Under the pieces are notes generated by a model. That model worked only from the letters and a program-made list of their open reading frames with translations. It did not search any database and was not told the DNA's origin. Positions 1 to 8,110 of a stretch of DNA of 15,614 nucleotides are shown one piece after another (position 1 is the stretch's first letter; the number at the start of each line of letters is the position of its first letter). The DNA is from Synergistaceae bacterium UBA5560 (lineage in GTDB: Bacteria; Synergistota; Synergistia; Synergistales; Aminiphilaceae), in the NCBI GenBank assembly GCA_002425685.1, contig DIMS01000066.1:1284-16897 (forward strand). Reading direction: 5' to 3'. Both the position numbers and the translations under genes were made by a program.

Positions 1-584
1 CTCGAGTTGCCCAGAGAATCAAGCCACGTGTCCTGCTGAGTCCAATTCTCCGGGGGGCGAAGGCAGCCCACCTGGGCCGGGTTGTCCAGGGTCCCTTCTT
101 CAACTCGTTTGAAGTTCCATGACTCCTGTGCGCCAATCTCACTCCCCAGGCGGGCTAGCACCCAGGATTCCGAACGCCCGAGATAGGTCAGCCTATCGAG
201 AAGACTGCTCAGGTCCTTCGTTGCTTCTTCGGAAGCGCTTGTTTCAAACCCAATTCGGGCGGTTGCCGAACGCTCGCAGGCAACGAAAGGATCGAAAATC
301 ATCTGCCTCCCCAGAGGGTTCTTCTCGTTGCTCGACTGCCAGAGACGAACGTGGCTATAACTGACTGGCGGGAGGTCGAAAACCGGAGTCCCCGATAGGA
401 GTTTAATTGCATTGATGAAACTCATTGCCGGCAGTTCTGGCATCTTTCTTTTCCAAACATCAAAAAGAGCCCTGGCAATCCTGAAAGGCGAAGGAGGCCA
501 TTCAGGCACGCCTTCGTTCACGTTCCGCCCCCAAGGCGTCGAATGATAACGTCCTGTCAGGAAGGCAATTTCCACAACGACCAT
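1..584 (-). CDS. csb2: Type I-G Cas5-Cas6 fusion protein Csb2, N-terminal part (runs off window)
   Basis: Read on the minus strand from ATG at 584 and open to the left edge, giving about 194 codons without a stop; the rest of the gene is outside. The N-terminus has the Csb2 (GSU0054) signature: FLTGRYHSTPWGRNVNEG at residues 8-25, then EWPPSPFRIARAL at 28-40. In type I-G systems Csb2 combines Cas5 and Cas6 roles: it processes pre-crRNA and caps the 5' end of the crRNA in Cascade (known for the family, not shown here). The catalytic part expected further along cannot be judged. The start lies 24 bp after the csb1 stop and a GGGGGGA Shine-Dalgarno lies just upstream, so it is the fourth gene of the cas operon. 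Identity is firm from motif and position. Confidence 0.9.
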   Translation of the reverse strand, partial: MVVVEIAFLTGRYHSTPWGRNVNEGVPEWPPSPFRIARALFDVWKRKMPELPAMSFINAIKLLSGTPVFDLPPVSYSHVRLWQSSNEKNPLGRQMIFDPFVACERSATARIGFETSASEEATKDLSSLLDRLTYLGRSESWVLARLGSEIGAQESWNFKRVEEGTLDNPAQVGCLRPPENWTQQDTWLDSLGNS

Positions 585-608
585 CTGACATTCCCCCCAC
601 AGGCGGGC

Positions 609-1643
609 CTACTCGTCTTCTTCATGCCCTTCAACCGGCTCTTCTCCCTGGCTTTCCGGTTTTTTCCGGATCGCTTTCACCTCAATCAGCCTGACGGCGG
701 GGTCCGCGAAAAACTTCTGATCTCGGCAGTTCTTAATCCTCTCCCGGATCAGGTCTCGAAGATCCGATTGCGTAGGTAGGGCAAATCCCTCCACGTTCGA
801 GGTCAAGTCTCCGGAGCGAACAAGGTCACATGCGGTCCGAAGACGTGTCCCCGACTCAAGAAACCCCTGCGCCTTGAAAAGCCCCAAAGCAACGAGGAGT
901 TCGAATGCCTCCGGAGGAAGGGCGTGCCCTCTCAGGAGGCTCAGATCCAGGCTGAAGTAGGAGGTAATCCGTTTTGCCGTATACTCCACCCTCTGAAAAG
1001 GAACGTTCCCGTAAACATCCTTGTCGTAGGATTCCGATCTCAGTTTCCCTGAAGGGTCGATCGGGCTGAACTTCATGCCTCCCGAAACCGCTTCCTTGAC
1101 CTCTTCGGCCTCGATGAAACCGGAAAGCGCCCTGGGGACCTTCACTCTTCCATCTCCCAAATTCGCCAGAAAGCAGCCATGGAGCAGGGAATTCGGATCA
1201 TAACGGAAAAGAGCCTTGCCGATGGCTTTCCAGTCCAGAGGCTTCTCCTTGCTGTAACAGGCTTTTTCGCAAAATTCAGAAGAAAATTCCGGGTCGGTAA
1301 TGAACCATGGCGAATTGATGCGGTGAGGCTCCGTTAGGGACGTCACGAAAGTTTCTGTTTTGTTTTCGCTCGTGATCTTGGCTTTGAGGTAGGGCAATCC
1401 TGTAAAGTCCTCATCAAGCTCCCCAGCTGCGTTCAAAATAACGGCCTCGAACCGGTTTGCCATTGACTGCACGGACTCCACCAATAGTTTCCGCGTTCCG
1501 TTTGGCAATTCGTAAACCGCAGCTCCGATGTCCGCAAACCCCGTCGGCTGGAATCTTTCTCCCTGAGTTGGCCGGAGTTCCTGCTCCAGAAGCAACCTGT
1601 GGCTCTTCTCTAAAAGCCCGAAGAAATCTGAATGCTTGAACAA
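609..1643 (-). CDS. csb1: Type I-G Cascade backbone protein Csb1 (Cas7g, GSU0053 family)
   Basis: About 344 residues, close to the usual family length. Csb1 is the RAMP-fold Cas7 subunit that polymerises along the crRNA to form the backbone of the type I-G effector. Recognised by RPTQGERFQPTGFADIGAAV at residues 24-43 and VESVQSMANRFE at 55-66, both typical of GSU0053 proteins. The C-terminus is acidic (EGHEEDE). Start choice: an AGGGAGG Shine-Dalgarno occupies 1652-1658. It touches an in-frame GTG at 1652, which is therefore unlikely to be used, but is 8 nt before a TTG at 1643, which I chose. A GTG start would add three residues. The gene begins 15 bp after the csx17 stop and ends 24 bp before csb2. 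Confidence 0.92.
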   Translation of the reverse strand: MFKHSDFFGLLEKSHRLLLEQELRPTQGERFQPTGFADIGAAVYELPNGTRKLLVESVQSMANRFEAVILNAAGELDEDFTGLPYLKAKITSENKTETFVTSLTEPHRINSPWFITDPEFSSEFCEKACYSKEKPLDWKAIGKALFRYDPNSLLHGCFLANLGDGRVKVPRALSGFIEAEEVKEAVSGGMKFSPIDPSGKLRSESYDKDVYGNVPFQRVEYTAKRITSYFSLDLSLLRGHALPPEAFELLVALGLFKAQGFLESGTRLRTACDLVRSGDLTSNVEGFALPTQSDLRDLIRERIKNCRDQKFFADPAVRLIEVKAIRKKPESQGEEPVEGHEEDE

Positions 1644-1658
1644 GCCAGGCACCTCCCT

Positions 1659-4016
1659 CTATTTTTTGTCTTTCCTAGTTTTTTGAAGCACAAGGCAAGC
1701 CAACTTCTCCGTCCCTTTTACCGGGAAGGCAAGACTCGCTAGTAGGCGAGCAGAGTCGGCCGCCCTTGGGAATTCCATCTGGTGAGGAGAAAGACCGGAC
1801 ACGTGGAGCCGGTGTCTGCAGAGTCGCAACGCTTCATCGGATCTGTCGGAAAGGAGGAGGTGACCGATCCTAGGGTCCATCGGGAGCTTTTGATCCCTGG
1901 TTTTCTCTGAGGTGTGGAAGAGTTTCAGCAGTGCCCAATCTCTTCTCAAGATCATCGCCTCTGCATGGGGATTCGAGGTCTTTGCCACTTTGGGCAAGTC
2001 CTTATTTTTCCAATCAATCCACAGGAACCCCCATAGCAGATTTTCCAACAGGAGGTCGTCCGTTTGTCCATCAAGAAACGGCATCACGTCCTCCGGCACA
2101 AGACGAAAGGCTGCCTCGAGGGGGAAGCGCTCCAGGTTAAAACGCCCTGCATCCATCAGGCGCCTCAATAGAAGCCTTGAAAGGCAATCCTCCAGTCTGT
2201 TCCCGTACCAGAACTTTTTGTTCCCGTTCCCCCATTTTCTCGAGTCCTGTCCATCCACCCCGTTCAAATACGAACGAATGGATCCCACTTTCCCGGTAGG
2301 GCCAATAGAAGCAAACGAGGCGGCAAGGCGAACCTCGGGTGTAGTACCGTCTTTCTCCTCACAGAGAACAATCCACTTTGGTGATAATCCTGTGAAGGGG
2401 CGATCCGGCTTCTTATCCTGCCCCGTTCCCTTTGCAGCCACCAGTTTCTCTAGTAACCCGCAAGTGGATACCAATGTCCGGAAGTTTTGTGGGCAAGGTT
2501 TCAGGCTAACGGCATAGAGGGCCTCGTCCAGCCTTTTCCGGGCCTTTGCTAGCGAGACCGGGACGTCCTCGAATTTTCGGAGATAGACATTCACCTCGCG
2601 GATAATTCTGTCGATTTCTTCAAGGCTATCCAGATCGGGTTTTTCTTCGACCGGGATATTGCCGGCGGGGAGGGCGACATCGCTTTTTCCGCGTCTTTTC
2701 AAATAAATGTATCGTTCGAACGACCGGACGCCCCGGTCCACGCCGAGTGTTCCAACGGCTCGTGCGAAATCGAGCCCGGTTCTCGACGGCTGTTTCCCAA
2801 GCTGGCTTCGGCCTTCGCCGAAGAGCACCCTTATCTCGTGCAGAGTTGCCGGGTTGTTCCATAGAGGCAGCCAGGTCTCTTTCTCGTCGTTTTCGGACCC
2901 CTTTGAAACATATCCTGCAGCCGTGTGGTGAACCGTAAAGGGGGCACTGATGAAGGTTCCATTTCTCCCCTCCCGTCTGCTGACGGAGGCGGCAAGAACC
3001 GGAACGCCTTCGAAAAGGAACACGTAATCCCAAGGGTTTATAGGGAAGTCTTTTTTTTCGATTCCCATTCCTTGGTTGTAACCACCGGCTCGCCCGGGAT
3101 CGAAAAATCCGATCTTGGCCTTGATGTGCTCTTTGGTCGGAGTTCCGAACAGGGCCGATTGTAAAAGAGATTGGCTCTTTTCCGTATCCATCTTGAGAAG
3201 GACTTCGGTCACTCGCTTCATGAAGTTATTGCTGAACTCAAATCTCCCATCGTTCGCTCCCGTTCCGAGGATGGGAGCAAAAGAGGCTTTCCCTTCGCTG
3301 AGGGTGAACGCCGCGTCAAACCAATCCAGGAGTTCTTCGGGAAGCCGGGCCCTGCATGCTTTCATTATCGACGTCTTGTCGAGATTCCGCTGGATTTCGC
3401 TCCATGGCGTAAGTCCCTTGCTAACGGCTTTCACCCAGTTTAAGACGGGCTTCTGTTTGAGCCCCTCCTTGCCGATTTTGGTTTCGATCTCGCTTCGGAG
3501 GGATTCCTTCTCCACCGGCAAGGATTGTGAAAACTCTGCCAAGGATTCAGGGGGGCATTGGATGGCTGCGACGCTCGCCTGCAGTTCTTTGCCCTTTTTG
3601 CTGTCCCCTTTCTCCAAAGCCGCACGGGTTAGAAAGTCCTGGAGTTCTGCAACCGTCTCAGGGGAGCGCGGGATTTCGGGCCATTCACGGATGGTTCGAA
3701 TGACTGAAGCATATTTCTCAAATCGCGAATCCTGCGTTGAAAGGATCGTTTCGAGGGCCGTCTTGTCATCGTTCGGGTAGAATCCACTGCCTCCGTTCCA
3801 AGGGGAGACAAGCGGGGTTGGACAATATTTGCACAGGAAAAACTCTTCAAGCTCTTCCTGTGATGAAACATTCGTTTCCAGGAAGAACAAGTCACCCCCC
3901 CAAGCCCCCCGAGCTTGGTCATCCTTCTGAAGGGAGAGGATTCTGAGCACACCCAAGGACTTCAGGTAGCCGGAAAGAGGACGTGATCGGCACCCTTGCA
4001 GAAAAATCTTCTTCAT
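1659..4016 (-). CDS. csx17: Type I-G Cascade large subunit Csx17 (Cas8g)
   Basis: A 785-residue protein, the expected length for Csx17, the type I-G large subunit that replaces Cas8 and is thought to take part in PAM recognition and Cas3 recruitment. Evidence: LQGCRSRPLSGYLKSLGVLR at residues 6-25, a QARGAWGGDLFFLE stretch at 34-47, PTPLVSPWNGGSGFY at 66-80, and further in WDYVFLFEGVPVLAASVSRR, all characteristic of the family. The chosen ATG at 4016 overlaps the cas3 stop as ATGA, which indicates translational coupling, and GGAGG lies about 10 nt upstream. An in-frame ATG 12 codons earlier would start inside cas3 and add residues without family resemblance. Base composition is visibly lower in GC than the genes right of 8.4 kb. 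Confidence 0.93.
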   Translation of the reverse strand: MKKIFLQGCRSRPLSGYLKSLGVLRILSLQKDDQARGAWGGDLFFLETNVSSQEELEEFFLCKYCPTPLVSPWNGGSGFYPNDDKTALETILSTQDSRFEKYASVIRTIREWPEIPRSPETVAELQDFLTRAALEKGDSKKGKELQASVAAIQCPPESLAEFSQSLPVEKESLRSEIETKIGKEGLKQKPVLNWVKAVSKGLTPWSEIQRNLDKTSIMKACRARLPEELLDWFDAAFTLSEGKASFAPILGTGANDGRFEFSNNFMKRVTEVLLKMDTEKSQSLLQSALFGTPTKEHIKAKIGFFDPGRAGGYNQGMGIEKKDFPINPWDYVFLFEGVPVLAASVSRREGRNGTFISAPFTVHHTAAGYVSKGSENDEKETWLPLWNNPATLHEIRVLFGEGRSQLGKQPSRTGLDFARAVGTLGVDRGVRSFERYIYLKRRGKSDVALPAGNIPVEEKPDLDSLEEIDRIIREVNVYLRKFEDVPVSLAKARKRLDEALYAVSLKPCPQNFRTLVSTCGLLEKLVAAKGTGQDKKPDRPFTGLSPKWIVLCEEKDGTTPEVRLAASFASIGPTGKVGSIRSYLNGVDGQDSRKWGNGNKKFWYGNRLEDCLSRLLLRRLMDAGRFNLERFPLEAAFRLVPEDVMPFLDGQTDDLLLENLLWGFLWIDWKNKDLPKVAKTSNPHAEAMILRRDWALLKLFHTSEKTRDQKLPMDPRIGHLLLSDRSDEALRLCRHRLHVSGLSPHQMEFPRAADSARLLASLAFPVKGTEKLACLVLQKTRKDKK

Positions 4017-6433
4017 TGGATTGGTTCGCCTCCCGCATTGCTGGCCTCCCAATCCGCAGTTCGAAGGATCGCCTCAAGATAGGCCAGCCGGAATGGACCC
4101 AGTTCAGGGGAATGCAGTAAGGACATCATCCGTTCCACCCAGCTGGGGCCAGCTTTGCCGTATCCCAGTTCCATCAAGGAAAGGTCTACCGTCCAGGCTT
4201 TCATGTAGATGCCATCTCCCAGGTTGACCTGAGGGAGCTTGTCGCCTTCCCAAACTCCTCGGGCAAAGCGTTTCCCGGGTTTTTGAGGTTTTTCCTCATG
4301 GGGCATGGAACGGATCGAGAGTCGCACCTTGCCATGGTGCGCTGCGACAAGGTATGCGGCTAGGTTGACAGATTCATCGTTCGACCCGGAGCGATGCTCA
4401 TTCAGGTAGGCTAGCGCGGAGACCAGCTCGTGCCGGAACCCTTTTCTCTCGAGTCTTTTCCCGTTGGGGTTTCCTTTCGCGAGAATGGAGTCGGAATTGG
4501 TATCGATCCCGGCTCCTTTGAGGAACTGCTGGAAAACAGGATGAGCTTTCCCCGCATCGTGCCACCTGGCTGCCTCCAGCAAAGTTGGGACCCAATTTTG
4601 GGGGAGCTTTTTTCCCAGAGCACTACACGTCTCTTTGAGGGCTTTCTGGACCATGGCATTGTGTTCCTCAAGGGACATCGGACGATTTTGCGCCGAAGCT
4701 AAAGGTTCATCGTCGTCCGCTTCCGGTTTTTTTGCCCCCTTCAGGATCTCCACCGGAATCGGCTTATGGTCAGCTTTTCCCGTCCAGCCCAATTGCTCGT
4801 CGTAGCCGCCTTCGTCGACCGGAATCATCAGGACCGAACCAGGATAGGGTCTTGTGCATCTTCCCCAAGTATTCTCTAGATGATTCCACTCCCAGCATGT
4901 TCGCTTGTCCTCAACGAACCGAAAGAGATCGCCGATGGGTGCCTTGCACAATTCCTCGGGGGAAGGTCCAGGTATGGGGGAGTCTGGGATTTCCCCTTTC
5001 CTCAAATCTCTCCAAAAAACCATCACAGACAGGTCGTCTGAATCCCTGATAAATCTGGAGATATCCACATCGTTCCCGGATAGATCAGGTGTCGTGTCGA
5101 AGAGTTCGTAAAGGTCTTTCCTTCGGAGAGTCGCCGATTCGGGATATTTTTCCTCTTCGAGATATTCTTTCTTGATTGCGTCCAGAGAAGCTGGGCCGAC
5201 ATCCTTTCCGTTCAGGCGGTTCAATCTCTCTCGTGAGATTTTGAGGGACGGTTCGTCATAGGGATAAGCCCATCCTTTTTTCTCCTTTAGGTCGACCCAG
5301 TAGACCTCTGTTGTTTCGAGTTCCCCGTAGCGGTTCAGACGGCCCAGCCTCTGTACCAGCGATGCCCACGGAGCCAGATCGGTGATGAGGAGGTTGCAGG
5401 AAACGTCCACGCCAGCTTCGATCACCTGAGTGGCTATACAGATGGTGCCATCCTCCGAAGGGGTCTTCAAAAGATTTTGCAGCATCCGCTCGCGGTCCTT
5501 CGCTTGGAACCGCGAATGTATCAGGCATATCTCGGGGCTCGGCTTTCCGGTTTTCTTCTTGATCTGTCGATATAAATCCTGGGCTCTTCGAACCCGATTG
5601 AGAACAACAATTGTACGTGTGTTCTTTTGATGCTTTTCGAGCAAGAATTTTGCAAAACCCCGCAGGTCGTCCGGGGCAAACGGAGCCTTGGCCAGAGTTT
5701 TGCGTGCATCTAACCGCTTTTTCACGGCCTTTTCCGCGTAGTCTGCCTGTTCGAGTTTTATGCTGGTCAGATCATCCGTAAAGGTCTTGAAATCAACCGT
5801 CTCCAGCCATTTTTTGTTTAGGGTCGCGCTCATCCAGATTGATTTGCAGGGGCCGATTGTTCCAATTTGCCTCCGGAAGGCTTCCAGTTGTGAAGAAGTC
5901 GAAAGGCCAGGTCCCATCAGTTGGATTTCGTCCATCACCCATAAGGCATCGTTGTTCAGTAATCCGAAATGTATCGGCCAGCGAAAACGGCTCATGGTAA
6001 AACCCCGGTTCAGGGCTCGGGAGAGCAGCTGATCTTCTGTCCCCACAAGGATGGCTTCCCGACTAGGCCAAGCGTCCCATTCCTGGTCGACATCTCCCCC
6101 GAGGAGCTTATGCACCCTTATACGCCCTTTAGGGAGGACGTGGCATTGTTCGAGCTTGTTGATCCATTCGCAGATGCAGGTTGCCGTTTGTTCGACGAGT
6201 ACCCTCATAGGGAGGACGTAAACGATCCTCGTTGGCGTTTCAGGATCTCCCGCAAGTCTCTTGGCGATCCAGGCGAGGATAACGGAAGCAGTTTTGCCGA
6301 GTCCGGTGGGTATTTCCAGGATGTCCGGCCATTTGGGCGACATCATAAGATTTTTCTGGTACGGGAAGGGGGACTTGCCCAGTGCGGAGTTGTAAATATT
6401 CTGGAAGTCAACTTCTCCTGGCATGGAAGTCAT
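4013..6433 (-). CDS. cas3: Type I-G CRISPR helicase-nuclease Cas3 (helicase then C-terminal HD)
   Basis: About 806 residues. Cas3 is recruited by Cascade to the R-loop, unwinds the non-target strand by ATP hydrolysis and degrades it. Helicase motifs from the chosen start: Walker A PTGLGKT at 42-48, DEIQ at 168-171, SAT at 202-204, ATQVIEAGVDVS at 334-345 and QRLGRLNR at 361-368. The HD nuclease follows the helicase: an early His in LEEHN (591), WHDAGK with H625/D626, RHE (H668), AAHHGK (H699/H700) and a late D794. This inverted order (HD at the C-terminus) is typical of type I-G and differs from most type I Cas3 proteins. Start: ATG 6457 lacks a Shine-Dalgarno, whereas ATG 6433 has AGGAGG 12 nt and GGAG 4 nt upstream; ATG 6424 is also possible. 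First gene of the operon; all key residues are present, so it looks intact. Confidence 0.93.
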   Translation of the reverse strand: MTSMPGEVDFQNIYNSALGKSPFPYQKNLMMSPKWPDILEIPTGLGKTASVILAWIAKRLAGDPETPTRIVYVLPMRVLVEQTATCICEWINKLEQCHVLPKGRIRVHKLLGGDVDQEWDAWPSREAILVGTEDQLLSRALNRGFTMSRFRWPIHFGLLNNDALWVMDEIQLMGPGLSTSSQLEAFRRQIGTIGPCKSIWMSATLNKKWLETVDFKTFTDDLTSIKLEQADYAEKAVKKRLDARKTLAKAPFAPDDLRGFAKFLLEKHQKNTRTIVVLNRVRRAQDLYRQIKKKTGKPSPEICLIHSRFQAKDRERMLQNLLKTPSEDGTICIATQVIEAGVDVSCNLLITDLAPWASLVQRLGRLNRYGELETTEVYWVDLKEKKGWAYPYDEPSLKISRERLNRLNGKDVGPASLDAIKKEYLEEEKYPESATLRRKDLYELFDTTPDLSGNDVDISRFIRDSDDLSVMVFWRDLRKGEIPDSPIPGPSPEELCKAPIGDLFRFVEDKRTCWEWNHLENTWGRCTRPYPGSVLMIPVDEGGYDEQLGWTGKADHKPIPVEILKGAKKPEADDDEPLASAQNRPMSLEEHNAMVQKALKETCSALGKKLPQNWVPTLLEAARWHDAGKAHPVFQQFLKGAGIDTNSDSILAKGNPNGKRLERKGFRHELVSALAYLNEHRSGSNDESVNLAAYLVAAHHGKVRLSIRSMPHEEKPQKPGKRFARGVWEGDKLPQVNLGDGIYMKAWTVDLSLMELGYGKAGPSWVERMMSLLHSPELGPFRLAYLEAILRTADWEASNAGGEPIQ

Positions 6434-6583
6434 CGATCTCCAATCCCTCCTGTTCATCCATCGTCGATGTCATTCGCTGTGCGACAAAGATGGACTGGAC
6501 GCCCCTTTCTCTCTTTTAGAGGAAAGGTGCCCCTTCTTGGCGACATCATAGGCGGAGAGAATAAGTATGTTTGCAAAACTTAA
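6434..6583 (-). promoter_or_regulatory. cas operon leader with hairpin and candidate -10 box
   Basis: About 150 bp separate the cas3 start from the end of the IS remnant, so the operon promoter should lie here or inside the remnant. A TATGAT box is at 6545-6550 on the minus strand. A TTGCAA at 6571-6576 lies upstream but 20 bp away, longer than the usual 16-18 bp, so the promoter call is weak. Downstream, within the presumed 5' UTR, 6502-6534 can form a hairpin whose arms are CCTTTC with TCT and AGAGGAAAGG, flanked by CCCC/GGGG runs. Its role is unknown. Confidence 0.3.
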
Positions 6584-7052
6584 GGAATCTCTGAAAACCT
6601 CCGTCGCCGATGTCAATGCTTTGCCCTCGAGACGGTAGAATGAATCCCCAAGCCGCCGTATTCCTGCGGTGCGACATTTCTTGCCGTGAGTCGAGGTACG
6701 ATGAAGCGACAGAAAACGCTTGCGAGCGCCATTTCGTTCGAGAGTCGAACATGTCTTCCATGCCACCACATGTGTCTTCTGGTTTCCCAAGGTTCGCTAC
6801 AAAGGTCTCGCCAAAAATACCGGTGTCGTGAACGCACTCTTCTCTCTTTGCAACCTCACCATGGCGAGAGACATTCTTCTGTGCACAAGGAGGTAGTGCC
6901 TCTAAAAACCGGTACCGGGAGGAAGAAAGCGGCCGGATACCGGAGAAATTACTCGCCTTCGCCGACGAAAACATGGCAAAAAACAGGTTCCGCTCGGGGC
7001 ATTTCACCTTTTTATCTCAGAGCGGATATGCGTGGTTATTTTTGAGAGGTTC
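6584..7052 (+). mobile_element. Degraded IS5-like insertion sequence remnant
   Basis: About 470 bp bounded by imperfect inverted ends. The left end is GGAATCTCTGAAAA (6584-6597); the right end on the plus strand finishes TTTTTGAGAGGTTC at 7052, which reads GAACCTCTCAAAAA in reverse complement (11 of 14 positions match). Between them is the C-terminal end of an IS5-family transposase reading left to right (6705-6896). Intact IS5-type elements are about 1 kb or more, so more than half is missing, and the remaining upstream coding part is broken. The left end is preceded by CTTAA, as is the related end at 8010. No clear target duplication is seen. The right boundary is less certain than the left. 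Confidence 0.65.
6705..6896 (+). pseudogene. IS5-family transposase, C-terminal fragment
   Basis: The frame from 6705 (just after an in-frame TGA) to the TAG at 6894-6896 contains RSRVEHVF and then FPKVRYKGLAKNT, followed by a short hydrophobic tail. This matches the C-terminal end of many IS5-type transposases, which read approximately R-x-x-VEHxFR ... F-x-KVRYRGLAKNT...LFALxNLWMARR and contain the final catalytic Glu (here the E of VEH). Upstream the frame is interrupted by TGA codons at 6702 and about 6690, and no DDE N-terminal half or catalytic aspartates can be found, so it is non-functional. The short overlapping minus-strand ORFs here are not considered real. Confidence 0.7.
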
Positions 7053-7406
7053 ATTTTGAGAAGCGTATTCAGAACTTCCATGAGTATAACCCTTTATGTA
7101 TATGTGCGCAAAGGGTGTAAGCGCAACGGCAACGTAACGTGCCAGGAGGCTCCTTTTGCGTCGCTCCGCGAGTCCTGTTGTGTTTGCTGTGGGGGGTGTC
7201 GGTTGAAATTTGGGCGTGGTCGAGGAAAATTTCGTGCGAAAAAGTGGAAGAAGAGTTTGCTTAATCCTGACTATTCCCAGGCCTTTTCGGAGAAGGTTGT
7301 TCTTCTCTCTGTGCCTTGATGTGATGGTGTCAAGAGAGGTTGCGACGGACGGTTCGTCTGTGCATCAAGGTGTCGTGAGAGAGCTTGCCCCTCATCTGTA
7401 GGACAC

Positions 7407-7434
7407 GAAACGGGGACGAAACGCCCCGTTCGTC
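7407..7434 (+). repeat. Bulged hairpin, copy 1 of a two-copy covarying family
   Basis: AACGGGG (7409-7415) pairs with CCCCGTT (7424-7430), and flanking bases extend the stem past a single unpaired A. It is 28 nt from GAAACGG to TTCGTC, the same length and the same outer arms as the hairpin at 15189-15216, while inner stem pairs differ in a compensatory way. Unlike that copy it has no T run after it, so there is no direct sign that it is a terminator. Confidence 0.45.
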
Positions 7435-7903
7435 GCAGCGGAACGGCACTGTTCCCGCTCAGTTCGCTCCGGTACGTGTCACCCTGTCGTGTGCGAGTTG
7501 TTCCACCGGCTTCCCTGGGGTATGATGAAGTCGTGTTCTTTTCTTGCCACGGCGCTGTGGCGCAGCGACGCGAGGCTTCTCTTTCCCACGCTTTTTTGTG
7601 ACGGGGTTTCTTTCGGATCTCAAAGCGGCATGGCGGGCGGAGAGAACGGGAGGTGCCGCTGTCCGGAACTCCGGCTTATCGGGATTCCCGGAGCGGATAT
7701 GAACGCGTGTTTCGATGTACGCTTCGACGTGCGAGGTCAGGTTGGGGCGAGAGTGTCGAGGCTTTTCTCCGAATGGGCGGGGTGTTTTTCCGGCGCATGG
7801 TGGTGCATCAGGGAGTGGCGCTGCACGCCGAAGGGACGTGGAATGGCGACGCAGGTCAGTGGGCGGTTCGCCAGGTGCTTTCTGGAGTGGCACCGTACCT
7901 CCT

Positions 7904-7994
7904 CGGAACCAGAGCGGGCGGCGGCGGGACATGTGGGTGGGAGCAATCTCACCCCGGCGCACGCCCCCCGGAACCAGAACGGGCGGCGGCAGGG
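7904..7994. repeat. Pair of 26-bp direct repeats, 65-bp period
   Basis: CGGAACCAGAGCGGGCGGCG at 7904 recurs as CGGAACCAGAACGGGCGGCG at 7969; over 26 bp only two or three bases differ. The 39 bp between the copies is GC-rich and not similar to the sequence after the second copy. Only two units exist, so this is not a CRISPR array by itself. The same 65-bp spacing occurs for a different repeat pair at 8082 and 8147. Confidence 0.6.
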
Positions 7995-8009
7995 TACGCT
8001 CCTTCTTAA

Positions 8010-8110
8010 GGAACCTCTGAAGAAAGATCTTTCGCTTTCCCTTGGCCTGGGCCGCATCAGGCTCTGCGAGGCGCTTTGCAGGGCTGACGGGGTCTTATTT
8101 CAGGGAATCC
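8010..8110. repeat. Short IS-end-derived element (about 101 bp)
   Basis: Begins GGAACCTCTGAAGAAAG, preceded by CTTAA exactly like the left end of the IS remnant at 6584, and ends CTTATTTCAGGGAATCC, which in reverse complement (GGATTCCCTGAAATAAG) resembles the same terminal motif. It carries no coding sequence. I read it as a left end joined to a right end of an IS5-like element, meaning a miniature inverted-repeat element or a deletion relic. Confidence 0.45.

Larger units (their letters stand above)
7053..8009. other. Gene-poor stretch of about 950 bp with no recognised gene
   Basis: No open frame here resembles a known protein, and none combines a good ribosome binding site with plausible protein composition. 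The longest frames (plus 7489-8136, minus 7459-7962) are rich in Arg, Cys and Pro, and the plus one runs through the repeats to its right. Visible structure is limited to a bulged hairpin at 7407-7434 and a 26-bp direct repeat at 7904 and 7969. It may be decayed mobile DNA continuing from the IS remnant. A small unrecognised gene cannot be excluded. Confidence 0.5.

Noticed and set aside
6546..7007. A 153-codon minus-strand frame upstream of cas3
   Set aside because: The opposite strand carries the transposase C-terminal motifs, and this frame has no family resemblance or convincing start.
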